64,000 nt of DNA from Hoeflea sp. IMCC20628 (GCF_001011155.1 NZ_CP011479.1:3056501-3120500); one strand, 5' to 3'; shown: positions 46,512 to 56,328, counted from the first letter of the stretch. Numbers and translations are program-made. Notes: a model not told the origin generated them from the letters alone.

Positions 46512-47036
46512 ATGACAGACAAGATCTACAACGTGCTGTTCTTGTGCACAGGCAATTCGGTGCGGTCGATTCTGGCGGAAGCGATCATGAACCGGGTTGG
46601 GCAGGACCGTTTCAAAGCCTACTCGGCAGGCTCCCAGGCAAAAGGTGAAGTGCACCCGTTCACGCTGGATCTGCTTCGGCAACTCAATTTCAACACCGAT
46701 TTCGCAAGATCGAAGAACTGGGACGAATTTGCCGGGCCCGACGCCCCTAAAATGGATTTCGTCTTTACGGTCTGTGACAATGCAGCGAACGAAAGCTGCC
46801 CGGTCTGGCCCGGTCAACCGATATCGGCGCACTGGGGCATTCCCGATCCTGCCAGCGCCGAAGGCACTGATGCAGAGCGGCGGCTGGCCTTTTCTGAAGC
46901 CTCCCGTATGCTCAATGCTCGGATCTCCATCTTCGCGAATCTTCCGTTGAGCAGCATCGACAAGCTTGCATTGAAAGACCGGCTGGATGCGATTGGTCAG
47001 ACACCGGATTCCAAAGGTGCGGCTGAATCGCAATAA
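46512..47036 (+). CDS. arsC: Arsenate reductase, thioredoxin-coupled low-molecular-weight phosphatase type
   Basis: This 174-residue protein has the phosphatase P-loop CTGNSVRS (nucleophile Cys12, Arg18) and the resolving pair Cys88 and Cys96 in TVCDNAANESCPV, the three-cysteine relay of thioredoxin-linked ArsC. It reduces arsenate to arsenite in the cytoplasm. A C-terminal tail of about 35 residues is longer than usual. No arsR, arsB or acr3 gene is adjacent, so an exporter must be elsewhere or the protein has another phosphatase role. The ribosome site is weak. Confidence 0.88.
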   Translation: MTDKIYNVLFLCTGNSVRSILAEAIMNRVGQDRFKAYSAGSQAKGEVHPFTLDLLRQLNFNTDFARSKNWDEFAGPDAPKMDFVFTVCDNAANESCPVWPGQPISAHWGIPDPASAEGTDAERRLAFSEASRMLNARISIFANLPLSSIDKLALKDRLDAIGQTPDSKGAAESQ

Positions 47037-47125
47037 CAGCAGATAAAGGCGCGAAATACTGCAAAATGTGTCCTGAAAGCCTGGTTTCGGCTGTCGGCAG
47101 CACTGAATCGGAGACAAGCGACAGG

Positions 47126-47156
47126 TATCGGTTTTTCCGATATCAGAATTCTGATA
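47126..47156. promoter_or_regulatory. Overlapping palindromes upstream of the putrescine-type transporter
   Basis: A perfect 16-base palindrome TATCAGAATTCTGATA lies at 47141-47156, overlapping an inverted repeat TATCGG-TTTTT-CCGATA at 47126-47142. They are about 93 bases before the binding-protein ATG at 47249, a good position for an operator. The cognate regulator is unknown; the LysR genes on either side of the transporter region are candidates. Confidence 0.45.
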
Positions 47157-47248
47157 AAAGTATTTGCGCACTCAGACTGGCCGTATCAGTGTTGGCTCCC
47201 GACGCTGGTCGCTATTTTGGCGGCCACCAACGGTGGGAGCTCAAGCAA

Positions 47249-48415
47249 ATGAAAAAGATGTTGAACACATGTACGGCCATGGCGATGGCGCTTTCGGTCA
47301 TGACGCCAGGAATTGCCTCGGCGGAGATGATGAAAGAAGTTGGACCCGGCGAGGGTCAAGTCAATATCGTCGCTTGGGCTGGCTATATCGAGCGTGGCGA
47401 AACCGACAAGGCCTTTGACTGGGTCAGCAAGTTCGAAGAAGCCACCAGCTGCAAGGTCAACGTCAAGACTGCCAACACATCCGACGAGATGGTGGCGCTG
47501 ATGAACGAAGGCGGCTTCGATCTGGTCACCGCTTCTGGCGACGCCTCGCTTCGGCTGATCGCCGGCAAGCGCGTACAGCCGATCAACACTGATCTCATTC
47601 CGTCCTGGTCGACGGTCGATGACCGCCTCAAGAGTGCCCCATGGCACACAGTCGACGGCGTTCACTACGGCACGCCCTATATGTGGGGCCCGAATGTGCT
47701 GATGTACAACACCGAAGCCTTCAAGGACGCCGCACCTACATCCTGGAACGTGGTGTTCGAAGAGATGGACCTTCCCGATGGCAAGACCAACAAGGGCCGC
47801 GTTCAGGCCTATGATGGCCCGATCCACATTGCCGATGCGGCGCAGTACCTCATGTTCCACAAGCCGGAACTTGGCATCAAGAGCCCCTACGAGCTCAACG
47901 AAGACCAGTACAAGGAAGCGCTTGACCTGCTGCGCGTGCAGCGGACACTCGTCGGCCGTTACTGGCATGACGCGTTCATCCAGATCGACGACTTCAAGAA
48001 CGAAGGCGTTGTGGCGTCGGGCTCCTGGCCGTTCCAGGTCAACCTGCTCAAAGCCGACAACGTGCCGGTGGCTTCTGTCCTCCCGCAGGAAGGTGCGACC
48101 GGCTGGGCTGACACCACGATGATGCATTCGGAGGCCGCCAACCCGAACTGTTCCTACATGTGGATGGAGCACTCGCTGGCTTCCAACCTGCAGTCCGACC
48201 TCTCGGTCTGGTTTGGCGCCAACCCTTCCGTTCCTGCCGCCTGCACCGATGGCCGCGGCATGCAGACTGCCGAGGGCTGCACCGCCAACGGTCTGGATGA
48301 TTTCGACCGAATCAACTTCTGGACCACACCGGTCTCGAAGTGCGAAAGCCAGGGCGAATGCGTGCCCTATTATCGCTGGGTCTCTGACTATATCGGCGTC
48401 ATTGGCGGCCGCTAA
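47249..48415 (+). CDS. ydcS: Spermidine/putrescine-type ABC transporter substrate-binding protein (YdcS-like)
   Basis: The product is 388 residues from ATG 47249, with GGGAGC upstream; the frame stays open further left without a credible start. A Sec signal peptide (MKKMLNTCTAMAMALSVMTP, cleavage after ASA near 25) precedes the PotD-like fold: VNIVAWAGYIERG, YGTPYMWGPNVLMYNTEAF and ATGWADTTMMHSEAANPN. It opens an operon with an ATPase, two permeases and gamma-aminobutyraldehyde dehydrogenase, the same gene set as E. coli ydcSTUVW, so putrescine is the likely ligand. A perfect hairpin follows the gene. Confidence 0.88.
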   Translation: MKKMLNTCTAMAMALSVMTPGIASAEMMKEVGPGEGQVNIVAWAGYIERGETDKAFDWVSKFEEATSCKVNVKTANTSDEMVALMNEGGFDLVTASGDASLRLIAGKRVQPINTDLIPSWSTVDDRLKSAPWHTVDGVHYGTPYMWGPNVLMYNTEAFKDAAPTSWNVVFEEMDLPDGKTNKGRVQAYDGPIHIADAAQYLMFHKPELGIKSPYELNEDQYKEALDLLRVQRTLVGRYWHDAFIQIDDFKNEGVVASGSWPFQVNLLKADNVPVASVLPQEGATGWADTTMMHSEAANPNCSYMWMEHSLASNLQSDLSVWFGANPSVPAACTDGRGMQTAEGCTANGLDDFDRINFWTTPVSKCESQGECVPYYRWVSDYIGVIGGR

Positions 48416-48439
48416 GCGCAACCGCCACTTCGTACCCGC

Positions 48440-48469
48440 CTCTCCCTCCCCTCGTTTGGGGAGGGAGAG
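48440..48469 (+). terminator. Intercistronic hairpin after the putrescine-type binding protein gene
   Basis: A perfect 12-base inverted repeat (CTCTCCCTCCCC and complement, loop TCGTTT) lies 25 bases after the binding-protein stop and before the ATPase gene. There is no T run. It matches the position of hairpins after the other four binding-protein genes. Confidence 0.65.
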
Positions 48470-48552
48470 CTGCTTCACTGCAATATCCTGATGTAGACTT
48501 GCCTGCAGCCGCTCGCTTTTCGCCGGGCCATCAGGACTGATTTGGACTCTCC

Positions 48553-49542
48553 ATGCCGTATGCTGTCTCATTTCAACAGGTCTCACGTCACTTCGGGTCT
48601 GTTCGCGCTGTCGACGCCGTCGATCTGGAGATCGAACCGGGCGAATTCTTCGCAATGCTTGGACCTTCGGGGTCAGGAAAGACAACCTGCCTGAGACTGA
48701 TTGCCGGCTTCGAGCAACCGACGGCCGGACATATCGAGATTTTTGGAGAGACTGCGGAAGGCGTTCCGCCCTACCGGCGCAACGTCAACACCGTGTTTCA
48801 GGATTATGCGCTGTTTCCGCATCTCAACGTGGCAGACAATGTGGCCTACGGACAGATGATCCGCGGCGTCGGCAAGGCTGAACGTTTACGCGAGGCCGAG
48901 GCTGCGCTGGAGATGGTCAAACTGCCTGGTTACGGGTCCCGCAAGCCCGGGCAATTGTCCGGCGGCCAGAGGCAACGGGTGGCGCTGGCGCGCGCCTTGG
49001 TCAACAAGCCGAAAGTGCTGCTTCTCGATGAACCGCTCGGTGCGCTGGATCTCAAGCTGCGCGAGCAAATGCAGGAAGAACTGAAAGTTCTGCAAAAGGC
49101 ACTCGGCATCACCTTCGTCTTCGTCACTCATGATCAGGGCGAAGCCTTGTCCATGGCCGACCGGATCGCGGTTTTCAATGAAGGCCGGATCATGCAGACC
49201 GGCACGCCCGAAGATATTTACCGCCGCCCGAAAACCCGTTTTGTCGCCGATTTCGTCGGCTCCTCCAACGTGCTTCCTCCCAAAATCACACAACAACTCG
49301 GCGGTCCTGCGGAATGGGCCAGCCTCCGGCCTGAGGATATCCGTCTCGGCACGGATTCCGGCCACGAAGCCCAGGTCACCGGGACAAGCTTTCTCGGCAG
49401 CGCCACCCGGGTGACGCTGGATCTGGCAGGCGAAAAGATCAACGTGCTTCTGCCGTCCGGCTCCGATGTGCCGGAACAGGGCACCAACGTCCGGTTCTCC
49501 TGGGAGCCTTCTGCGCTGCACCTGATGGGAGCGGATGCATGA
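48553..49542 (+). CDS. ydcT: Putrescine-type ABC transporter ATP-binding protein (PotA/YdcT-like)
   Basis: This 329-residue ATPase has Walker A GPSGSGKTT, signature LSGGQRQRVALARAL, Walker B VLLLDEPLGALDLKLR and H-loop THDQGEALSM. A C-terminal TOBE-type beta domain (about 240-329; WASLRPEDIRLGTDSG) is typical of polyamine and spermidine transport ATPases. Its stop overlaps the first permease start by ATGA. It lies downstream of the hairpin that follows the binding-protein gene. Confidence 0.92.
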   Translation: MPYAVSFQQVSRHFGSVRAVDAVDLEIEPGEFFAMLGPSGSGKTTCLRLIAGFEQPTAGHIEIFGETAEGVPPYRRNVNTVFQDYALFPHLNVADNVAYGQMIRGVGKAERLREAEAALEMVKLPGYGSRKPGQLSGGQRQRVALARALVNKPKVLLLDEPLGALDLKLREQMQEELKVLQKALGITFVFVTHDQGEALSMADRIAVFNEGRIMQTGTPEDIYRRPKTRFVADFVGSSNVLPPKITQQLGGPAEWASLRPEDIRLGTDSGHEAQVTGTSFLGSATRVTLDLAGEKINVLLPSGSDVPEQGTNVRFSWEPSALHLMGADA

Positions 49543-50495
49543 GCACCGCAACGCTCCAGCCTGCGGCCATATTGCCTGGACGGGGCGGACTTGGTGGCGC
49601 GCTGTCGGACGCATTCTGGCGCAACCCTAAGCTTTTGCTGTTTTTGATGCTGACACCGCCACTGCTGTGGCTCGGGGTGATTTATCTCGGCAGCCTGTTT
49701 GCGCTGCTGATCCAGAGCTTTTTCTCGATTGATGAGTTCTCCGGCATGGTGGTGCGTGAATTCACGCTGAAAACCTATGGCGAGCTGCTGCGGCCATCCA
49801 ATCTCGACATCATCGTCCGCACCGTCACGATGGCAGGGCTAGTGACCATTGCGTCAGCCATCATCGCTTTTCCGATCGCCTATTACGCCGCGCGCTATGC
49901 CCGCGGGCGCTGGAAGGTGGTGTTCTATCTCGGCGTGATGCTGCCCTTGTGGTCGAGCTATCTGGTCAAGATCTATGCCTGGAAACTGATCCTCGCCAAG
50001 GAAGGCATTCTCGGCTGGGTGTTTGCAAAGCTTCATCTGACATTTCTTCTCGACGCCTGGCTTTCACTGCCGGTTGTCGGCGGCAACTCCCTGTCGGTGA
50101 GCCCGACTGGCACATTTCTCGTCTTTGTCTATGTCTGGTTACCTTTCATGATCCTGCCGATGCAGGCAGCACTCGAGCGGGTGCCGAAAAACCTGCTCGA
50201 AGCCTCGGCCGATCTTGGCGCCTCGCCCAGCCAGACGTTTCGCAATGTGCTTTTGCCGCTGGCGCTGCCGGGCGTGATTGCCGGGTCGATCTTCACATTT
50301 TCGCTGACACTGGGCGATTACATCATCCCTCAGATCATCGGCACCTCGCACCTGTTCATCGGCATGGCTGTCTACGCGCATCAAGGGACGGCCGGCAACA
50401 TTCCGCTGGCAGCGGCCTTTACCGTGGTGCCGGTGGTGATCATGGGCATCTATCTGTGGCTGGCCAAACGTGCGGGAGCATTCAATGCGCTCTGA
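49539..50495 (+). CDS. ydcU: Putrescine-type ABC transporter permease (PotB/YdcU-like)
   Basis: This 318-residue membrane protein has about six helices and the EAA loop in [23 protein letters not shown]. The N-terminal 30 residues are cytoplasmic. PotB-type permeases open the membrane pathway for polyamines together with the PotC-type partner. It overlaps the ATPase gene by four bases and the next permease by eleven. Confidence 0.9.
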   Translation: MSTATLQPAAILPGRGGLGGALSDAFWRNPKLLLFLMLTPPLLWLGVIYLGSLFALLIQSFFSIDEFSGMVVREFTLKTYGELLRPSNLDIIVRTVTMAGLVTIASAIIAFPIAYYAARYARGRWKVVFYLGVMLPLWSSYLVKIYAWKLILAKEGILGWVFAKLHLTFLLDAWLSLPVVGGNSLSVSPTGTFLVFVYVWLPFMILPMQAALERVPKNLLEASADLGASPSQTFRNVLLPLALPGVIAGSIFTFSLTLGDYIIPQIIGTSHLFIGMAVYAHQGTAGNIPLAAAFTVVPVVIMGIYLWLAKRAGAFNAL

Positions 50496-51300
50496 CAAGC
50501 AAAACCGCACGCCCATGGGCCTGAAAATCGCCGCCGGCATCGGCCTCGCCTTCCTGCATCTGCCAATCCTGCTGATCTTCCTCTATGCGTTTACCACCGA
50601 GGAGAAAAGCTACCAGTTCCCTCCCCCGGGGCTGACGCTGAAATGGTTTGCGGTCACCTGGAACCGGCCTGATGTCTGGGAAGCGCTTGGGCTTTCTGTG
50701 CGGGTTGCCTCGATCTCGACAGTGGTGGCGCTGACGCTGGGCACCTTATGTGCAGCCGCCATCTCGCAGACAAAGTTTTTCGGGCGGGAAGCAATTTCGT
50801 TGCTGGTGATCTTGCCGATAGCCCTGCCCGGCATCATCACCGGTATCTCGCTGCGCTCGGCCTTCAACCTGGCCGAAATCCCGTTTTCGTTCTGGACCAT
50901 CGTTCTGGGTCACGCCACCTTCTGCGTCGTCGTGGTCTACAACAATGCAGTGGCGCGGTTCCGGCGGATGCAGGGGTCGCTGATCGAAGCCTCGATGGAT
51001 CTTGGCGCTGACGGTTTCCAGACCTTCCGCCATGTCATCCTGCCCAATATCGGCACAGCACTTCTGGCCGGCGGCATGCTTGCCTTCGCTCTGTCATTTG
51101 ACGAGGTGATCGTCACCACATTCACCGCCGGCCAGCAGGCCACGCTACCGATCTGGATGCTTGAAGAACTCGTGCGCCCCCGCCAGCGCCCGGTCACCAA
51201 TGTGGTGGCGATGGTGGTGGTGCTGGTGACCTTCCTGCCCATCCTTGCTGCCTATTACCTGACCCGGGACGGAGACCAGATCTCCGGACAGGGCAAATAA
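50485..51300 (+). CDS. ydcV: Putrescine-type ABC transporter permease (PotC/YdcV-like)
   Basis: This 271-residue partner permease starts at ATG 50485, with CGGGAG seven bases upstream; a GTG at 50470 is possible but has no site. It contains [21 protein letters not shown], the usual PotC first periplasmic segment, and the EAA loop in [23 protein letters not shown]. It is 17 bases from the aldehyde dehydrogenase gene, so transporter and enzyme are co-transcribed. Confidence 0.9.
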   Translation: MRSDKQNRTPMGLKIAAGIGLAFLHLPILLIFLYAFTTEEKSYQFPPPGLTLKWFAVTWNRPDVWEALGLSVRVASISTVVALTLGTLCAAAISQTKFFGREAISLLVILPIALPGIITGISLRSAFNLAEIPFSFWTIVLGHATFCVVVVYNNAVARFRRMQGSLIEASMDLGADGFQTFRHVILPNIGTALLAGGMLAFALSFDEVIVTTFTAGQQATLPIWMLEELVRPRQRPVTNVVAMVVVLVTFLPILAAYYLTRDGDQISGQGK

Positions 51301-51317
51301 CACACGGGAGAAACGCC

Positions 51318-52745
51318 ATGGACACCCAAATGCTGATCGGCAATCGCTTCGAGGCCGGCACGGAAGCCGAAGAGAAAATCTTCAACCCGCGCACCGGCGA
51401 GACCATCCTCAACCTGCCCGAAGCTTCCTCGATCCAGATCGAGGCTGCAGTCAATGCCGCCGAAAAGGCATTCGCCACATGGTCCCGGACCACACCGGCG
51501 CAGCGCTCCGGCTACCTGCTCAAGATCGCCGACCGGATCGAAGCCGAAGCCGACGGTTTCGCAGCGCTGGAAGCGCTCAATTGCGGCAAGCCGATCAATG
51601 CGGTGAAAAACGACGAAATCCCGGCGATTGTCGATTGCTACCGGTTCTTCGCCGGTGCGGTGCGCTGCATGCCCGGCACGGCTGCGGGCGAATATATGGA
51701 GGGGCACACCTCGATGATCCGCCGCGATCCGATCGGCATCATTGCCTCGATAGCGCCGTGGAACTACCCGCTGATGATGATGGCATGGAAGCTGGCGCCG
51801 GCAATCGGCGGCGGCAACACAGTGGTCTTCAAACCCTCCGAGCAGACACCGCTGACTTCGCTGAAGTTTGCCAAGATCCTGGCCGACATCCTGCCTGAAG
51901 GTGTGGTCAACGTCATTCTCGGTCGCGGTGAAAGCGTCGGCAATGCCCTGATCAATCATCCCAAGATCAGCATGGTCTCGATAACCGGCGATGTCGCTAC
52001 CGGCAAGAAGGTGCTGCAGGCGGCTGCCAAATCGGTCAAGCGCACGCATCTGGAACTGGGCGGCAAGGCACCGGTCATTGTGTTCGATGACGCCGACCTC
52101 GACGCTGTCGTCTATGGGCTCCGCGCATTCGGCTACTACAATGCCGGGCAGGACTGCACAGCAGCCTGCCGCATCTACGCCGGACCGAAGATCTACGAAA
52201 AGCTCGTCGACAGGTTGGCGAGCGCCGTTTCTACCATCAAGTATGATCAGGCCGATGATGCCGAAAACGAGATCGGTCCGCTGATTTCCAAACGCCAACG
52301 CGACCGAGTGGCAAGCTTTGTCGAACGCGCCACAGAAATGAAGCACATCGAAATCGCCACCGGCGGCAAGCCGGGCGATGGCAATGGCTATTACTACCAG
52401 CCAACCCTGATCGCCGGCGCGCTGCAGACCGACGAGATTGTCCAACGCGAAGTCTTCGGCCCTGTGGTTTCCGTGACCCGGTTCTCCGATGCAGACGAGG
52501 CCGTCACCTGGGCCAATGATTCCGAATATGGTCTGGCTTCCTCGGTCTGGACCAAGGACATTTCCAAGGCGATGACCTGTGCGGCGCGATTGCAATATGG
52601 CTGCACCTGGATCAACACCCACTTCATGCTGGTCAACGAGATGCCGCATGGCGGCATCAAGCAGTCGGGCTATGGCAAGGACATGTCGATGTATGCGCTT
52701 GAGGATTATACCGCTGTACGCCACGTGATGATCGCTCACGGGTAG
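51318..52745 (+). CDS. patD: Gamma-aminobutyraldehyde dehydrogenase (PatD/YdcW-like)
   Basis: The enzyme (EC 1.2.1.19) oxidises 4-aminobutanal, formed from putrescine, to 4-aminobutyrate with NAD+. It is 475 residues long. The conserved [20 protein letters not shown] segment carries the general-base Glu, and the catalytic Cys lies in [13 protein letters not shown]. Similarity of segments such as [17 protein letters not shown] and [20 protein letters not shown] to E. coli YdcW is high by eye. GGGAGAAACGCC precedes the ATG. No putrescine transaminase is in the window. Confidence 0.93.
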   Translation: MDTQMLIGNRFEAGTEAEEKIFNPRTGETILNLPEASSIQIEAAVNAAEKAFATWSRTTPAQRSGYLLKIADRIEAEADGFAALEALNCGKPINAVKNDEIPAIVDCYRFFAGAVRCMPGTAAGEYMEGHTSMIRRDPIGIIASIAPWNYPLMMMAWKLAPAIGGGNTVVFKPSEQTPLTSLKFAKILADILPEGVVNVILGRGESVGNALINHPKISMVSITGDVATGKKVLQAAAKSVKRTHLELGGKAPVIVFDDADLDAVVYGLRAFGYYNAGQDCTAACRIYAGPKIYEKLVDRLASAVSTIKYDQADDAENEIGPLISKRQRDRVASFVERATEMKHIEIATGGKPGDGNGYYYQPTLIAGALQTDEIVQREVFGPVVSVTRFSDADEAVTWANDSEYGLASSVWTKDISKAMTCAARLQYGCTWINTHFMLVNEMPHGGIKQSGYGKDMSMYALEDYTAVRHVMIAHG

Positions 52746-52789
52746 AAAGCTTTGCACCCGCCGTGCGGTGCAATCGCGCGGCGCGCATT

Positions 52790-52813
52790 CCGGGGCGGTC
52801 TTGACCGCCCCGG
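52790..52813. terminator. Hairpin after patD
   Basis: A perfect 11-base inverted repeat CCGGGGCGGTC-TT-GACCGCCCCGG lies 45 bases after the patD stop, between it and the following LysR gene. It has no T run but is a good candidate for ending the transporter operon. Confidence 0.55.
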
Positions 52814-52921
52814 GGCAATGCCGCAAAACCGGATGACGAGGCGTGGCCATCGGCGCACGACGATCTGGATCAGGGGCGGCTTTCCCCTGCCTTCCGCCTC
52901 CTCACTGAAAGCGGCAATGGC

Positions 52922-53815
52922 ATGAACTGGGATGACATAAGGGTTTTTCTGGCTGTTGCCCGCGCGGGACAGATCCTGGCCGCGGCAAAACGGCTGGGCA
53001 TCAATCACGCCACTGCAGCGCGACGGATCACCTCGCTCGAAACCGCGCTTGATGCACAACTGATCGTGCGCCGCACCAATGGCTGCGGCCTGACCGGCGA
53101 AGGCGAGGCCTTTCTGGCCCATGCCGAACGCGTCGAAGCCGAGATGCTGGCGGCACAAGCCAGCCTAGGCCGCACCGACAGCGCTATTTCCGGCACCGTG
53201 CGGATCGGCGCGCCGGATGGGTTCGGAGTTTCCTTTCTGGCGCCGCGGCTTGGCGCTTTGATCGCCAAACATCCGGACCTGCGGCTGCAACTGGTGCCGG
53301 TGCCGCACAGCTTCTCCCTTTCGCAACGCGAAGCCGACATCGCCATTACCATCGAACGTCCCGCAGAAGGCCGCTTGGTGGCCCGCAAGCTTGTTGACTA
53401 TTCGCTGTCGCTCTACGCCTCACGCGGCTATCTCGAGGCCCACGGAACTCCGGCGCATACCGATGATCTCAAGAGCCACCGGTTGATCAGCTATGTGGAA
53501 GATCTGATTTTTTCGCCTTCGCTGCATTTCACCCGTGACATCCTGCGCAACTGGACGGCGCAGTTCGAAATCTCGAGCGCCACAGGGCAAACCGAAGCGG
53601 TGCGCTCAGGCGCCGGCATTGCCGTGCTGCATGATTATATCGCCGGGCTCGACCCGGATCTGGTGCGGTTGCTGCCCGAGCACCGCATCGAACGGTCCTA
53701 CTACATGGTCTATCATGAATCCGCCCGCGATCTGGCGCGGGTTCGCACAGTGGCAGATCACATCTCGACGGTCGCGCATGAGCACAAGGCCCGGTTCTTC
53801 CCGACCGACAGATAG
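52922..53815 (+). CDS. LysR-family transcriptional regulator
   Basis: This 297-residue LysR protein has an N-terminal helix-turn-helix (MNWDDIRVFLAVARAGQIL, LGINHATAARRITSLE) and a substrate-binding domain (RIGAPDGFGVSFLAPRLG). The MNWDD start is typical of a LysR subgroup found near short-chain or aldehyde dehydrogenases. It lies downstream of patD on the same strand, behind a hairpin, so it may regulate the putrescine operon, but no divergent target supports this. Confidence 0.88.
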   Translation: MNWDDIRVFLAVARAGQILAAAKRLGINHATAARRITSLETALDAQLIVRRTNGCGLTGEGEAFLAHAERVEAEMLAAQASLGRTDSAISGTVRIGAPDGFGVSFLAPRLGALIAKHPDLRLQLVPVPHSFSLSQREADIAITIERPAEGRLVARKLVDYSLSLYASRGYLEAHGTPAHTDDLKSHRLISYVEDLIFSPSLHFTRDILRNWTAQFEISSATGQTEAVRSGAGIAVLHDYIAGLDPDLVRLLPEHRIERSYYMVYHESARDLARVRTVADHISTVAHEHKARFFPTDR

Positions 53816-53853
53816 AGAGCTCGCAACCGTTCGAGCGGCCATCCAAGACGGTG

Positions 53854-54002
53854 AAAAACAAAACGCCTGCCAGATTGAAACCTGGCAGGCGCTTTAATGT
53901 CGTCGTGATGTCCAAACCGGTGCTTGGGAGGAGGATCCCGGTTCCGATCATCTCGACTTATGCCATGCCGAATTGGGAGGAGGAGGAGTTCGGCGTGGCG
54001 TT
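53854..54002 (-). ncRNA. Small RNA with two anti-Shine-Dalgarno loops (alpha-r14/NfeR1-like)
   Basis: The minus strand can form three stem-loops. The first (53962-53999) has an 11-base stem GCCACGCCGAA with one mismatch and a 16-base loop containing CTCCTCCTCCTCCC. The second (53915-53943) has a six-base stem AACCGG and a loop containing TCCTCCTCCC. The third (53864-53891) is a perfect 10-base stem CGCCTGCCAG with loop of 8, followed by TTTTGTTTTT, an intrinsic terminator. This layout of CU-rich loops complementary to ribosome-binding sites is that of the alphaproteobacterial alpha-r14 (suhB) family, which includes Sinorhizobium NfeR1, as I recall it. Length would be about 149 bases. Family membership is by structure, not by search. 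Confidence 0.78.
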
Positions 54003-54008
54003 GAGACC

Positions 54009-54037
54009 AATATGATACCATTCATGCTGCATTGCAA
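54009..54037 (-). promoter_or_regulatory. Candidate sigma-70-type promoter of the small RNA
   Basis: Reading the minus strand, TTGCAA (54037-54032) and CATATT (54014-54009) are exactly 17 bases apart, a good -35/-10 pair. Transcription would begin near 54002, just before the first stem-loop. Confidence 0.6.
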
Positions 54038-54155
54038 CAACTATTTTGAGATTCTTTTATCTTTTAGTAAACTTCGGTAAATTCTTGTTATTTTGTGTGT
54101 TTTCCAAGCTCGCAAGCTTCAGGGATCGTTCCATTTGAACGCCAATATCGCAACG
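54038..54155. other. Non-coding region between small RNA and xylose-type transporter
   Basis: This stretch is AT-rich and holds no supported gene. It lies upstream of the small-RNA promoter and downstream of the transporter terminator. Confidence 0.5.
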
Positions 54156-54189
54156 CAACAAAAAACCGGAGCAGATAGCCCCGGTTTTG
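54156..54189 (-). terminator. Rho-independent terminator of the xylose-type ABC operon
   Basis: On the minus strand AAAACCGGGGC pairs with GCTCCGGTTTT (11 pairs, one G-U, loop TATCT), ending in a run of T with TTTTTT. It lies directly after the ATPase gene stop at 54197. Confidence 0.85.
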
Positions 54190-54196
54190 CGTCTGA

Positions 54197-54988
54197 TCAG
54201 GCGGATTGCAGAGCGCCCGGCCCCGGTATCGCACCGGGGGGACATTTGCCCATGATGATCATGCCCAGGACTTCGTCCTTGGTAACATCCGAAGTTTTGG
54301 CGTGGCCGACGATCTGGCCATTCTTCATCACGCTGACGCGGTCGGCGAGATCGAAGACATCGTGAATGTCATGGCTGATCAGGAAAATACCGAGACCTTC
54401 CTTTTTCAGCTGCTTGATCAGATCTGCGACCTGTTCCGTCTCCTGCGGGCCGAGCGCTGCAGTCGGTTCATCCATGATCAGGATGCGCGCATTGAACAGG
54501 ATTGCCCGGGCAATCGCCACCGACTGACGCTGTCCGCCGGACAATTTGCTGACCGGTTCCTTGAAGCGCTGAAAGTTCGGATTCAGACGCCCCATGACCT
54601 TGCGGGCCTCGACTTCCATGGCAATATCATCGAGCGTGCCCCAGGCGGTCTGGAGTTCGCGACCAAGATAGAGATTGGCCGCAGCGTCGACATTGTCGGC
54701 GACTGCCAGCGTCTGATAGATCGTTTCAATGCCATAGCGTTTGGCGTCGCGCGGGTTGTCGATCTGGGCTTCCTTGCCCTCGATGAAGATCTGGCCGGAG
54801 TCGCGCTTGTAAGCACCCGACAGGATCTTGATCAACACCGATTTACCGGCTCCGTTGTGACCAAGCAATCCAACCACTTCTCCGGGGAAAAGGTCCATTG
54901 AGACATGGTCCACAGCCTTGATGCCGCCGAAGGCAAGTGAGATATCCCTGAGTTCGACCAAGGGCGTCGTTTTGGAAATGTCTGACAT
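54197..54988 (-). CDS. Sugar ABC transporter ATP-binding protein, single-domain
   Basis: This 263-residue ATPase has Walker A GHNGAGKS, signature [15 protein letters not shown], Walker [16 protein letters not shown] and H-loop SHDIHDVF. It contains only one nucleotide-binding domain, whereas the usual XylG/RbsA ATPase has two in tandem (about 500 residues); single-domain versions such as FrcA occur in rhizobia and would dimerise. It is the last gene of the operon with xylF- and xylH-like genes, 11 bases after the permease gene, followed by a terminator. Confidence 0.9.
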   Translation of the reverse strand: MSDISKTTPLVELRDISLAFGGIKAVDHVSMDLFPGEVVGLLGHNGAGKSVLIKILSGAYKRDSGQIFIEGKEAQIDNPRDAKRYGIETIYQTLAVADNVDAAANLYLGRELQTAWGTLDDIAMEVEARKVMGRLNPNFQRFKEPVSKLSGGQRQSVAIARAILFNARILIMDEPTAALGPQETEQVADLIKQLKKEGLGIFLISHDIHDVFDLADRVSVMKNGQIVGHAKTSDVTKDEVLGMIIMGKCPPGAIPGPGALQSA

Positions 54989-54999
54989 GATGGTTCTCC

Positions 55000-56328
55000 C
55001 TACTTCGCCCGGCGTCGGTACATGGTGTCAACCCAGACGGCGAAGACGAGCACGCTGCCCACCACCATCTGCTGAATAGCGGCATCAAATCCGATCAGCA
55101 CCATCCCGGTCTGCAAAGACTGCATCACGATCGCACCCAGGATAGCGCCGTAGATGGTGCCAACGCCGCCAGCAAAGGATGTGCCGCCAATCACAGCCGC
55201 CGCGATCACGTAAAGTTCGTCAAGCGTGCCGAGATTGTTGGTCGCCGAATTTAGCCGGGCACTCGCGATCACAGCCGACAATCCGCACATCAATCCCATC
55301 AAGGCGAAGATCTTGACCGTCACCCAGCGGGTGTTGATGCCGGCAAGTTCGGCGGCTTCAGGATTGCCGCCAATTGCGAAAACGTAACGCCCGAAGCGGG
55401 TCCGCGAGGTCAGGAATGTCATGAATATGCCGACCCCCATCAGAATCAGAACCGGAATGGCAAACCCGTGCGAGATGAAGATCTCCTTGGCCGGCGTCTG
55501 GATGTTGTTGGCCTCGGCATATTGCCTGACGATGCCGATCGGCCAGGGATAGGAATTGACCAGAAGCACGAAACCGATGGTGACGCCACAGCCGACCAGT
55601 CCCAGAAAGACTTCTGCCCACATCGGTCGCAGCGGAAAGGCGTAGTGATTGCGCTGACGCCGACCAACAACCAACAGGGCGATGATGCCAATACAAATCA
55701 GAATGCCGACAACCCAGCTGCCTGTCGATCCGATGGCGCCATAGGGGCCACCACCCAGCAGCGTAAAGGTGCTGTCTACCGGTGAAATTGTTTCGCCGCG
55801 GGCCAGCAAAAAGGCGGCGCCGCGCCAGACCAGCAAACCACCGAGAGTGACGATGAAGGCCGGTATGCCAAGATAGGCAATCAGGTAGCCGTGAAATGCG
55901 CCGATTGCAGCGCCGATGAGCAATCCGCAGATCACCGTGATGATCCAGATCATCGGATGCCCGAGACCGAGATATTCCGGCAGGATCCAGACCTGGATGA
56001 TGGCCATCATCATGGCACAGAATCCAAGGATCGAACCGACGGAAAGGTCAATGTGGCGTGTGACAATCACCAGCACCATGCCGGTCGCCATCACGCCGAT
56101 GGACGCTGTTTGAACCGAGAGATTCCAGAGGTTTCGTGCCGAAAGAAAGGATCCACGTCCGAGAACGATCTCGCCATAGAGATGAAATCCAACCCAGATC
56201 GTGATCAAGGCCGCTATCATGCCAAGCAGCCGCACATCGACTTCGGTGGCACGCAGGAACTTGGAAAAAATCCCCTCGTTCTCAACGCGACCGGCGCCTA
56301 CAGTTGTCTTTGTCGTTGATTGGCTCAC
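55000..56328 (-). CDS. xylH: Sugar ABC transporter permease, XylH-like
   Basis: This membrane protein is 442 residues from a GTG at 56328 with GGGGAGT six bases upstream; the longer frame to 56352 lacks an ATG or site. It has about ten helices, with [50 protein letters not shown] and [20 protein letters not shown] typical of XylH/RbsC permeases. The extended middle (about 200-300) is characteristic of xylose permeases. It forms the homodimeric pathway served by the downstream ATPase. Confidence 0.9.
   Translation of the reverse strand: MSQSTTKTTVGAGRVENEGIFSKFLRATEVDVRLLGMIAALITIWVGFHLYGEIVLGRGSFLSARNLWNLSVQTASIGVMATGMVLVIVTRHIDLSVGSILGFCAMMMAIIQVWILPEYLGLGHPMIWIITVICGLLIGAAIGAFHGYLIAYLGIPAFIVTLGGLLVWRGAAFLLARGETISPVDSTFTLLGGGPYGAIGSTGSWVVGILICIGIIALLVVGRRQRNHYAFPLRPMWAEVFLGLVGCGVTIGFVLLVNSYPWPIGIVRQYAEANNIQTPAKEIFISHGFAIPVLILMGVGIFMTFLTSRTRFGRYVFAIGGNPEAAELAGINTRWVTVKIFALMGLMCGLSAVIASARLNSATNNLGTLDELYVIAAAVIGGTSFAGGVGTIYGAILGAIVMQSLQTGMVLIGFDAAIQQMVVGSVLVFAVWVDTMYRRRAK

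Noticed and set aside
47186-48685. A 499-codon open frame on the minus strand opposite ydcS
   Set aside because: It lies opposite a clear periplasmic binding protein with a signal peptide and ribosome site, has no recognisable motif and is rich in Arg, Gly and His, as expected of antisense frames in GC-rich coding DNA.
53925-53984. Two TTGGGAGGAGGA sequences on the plus strand that look like ribosome sites of tiny genes
   Set aside because: No start codon with a sensible frame follows either. The complementary strand explains both as loop sequences of a structured small RNA.
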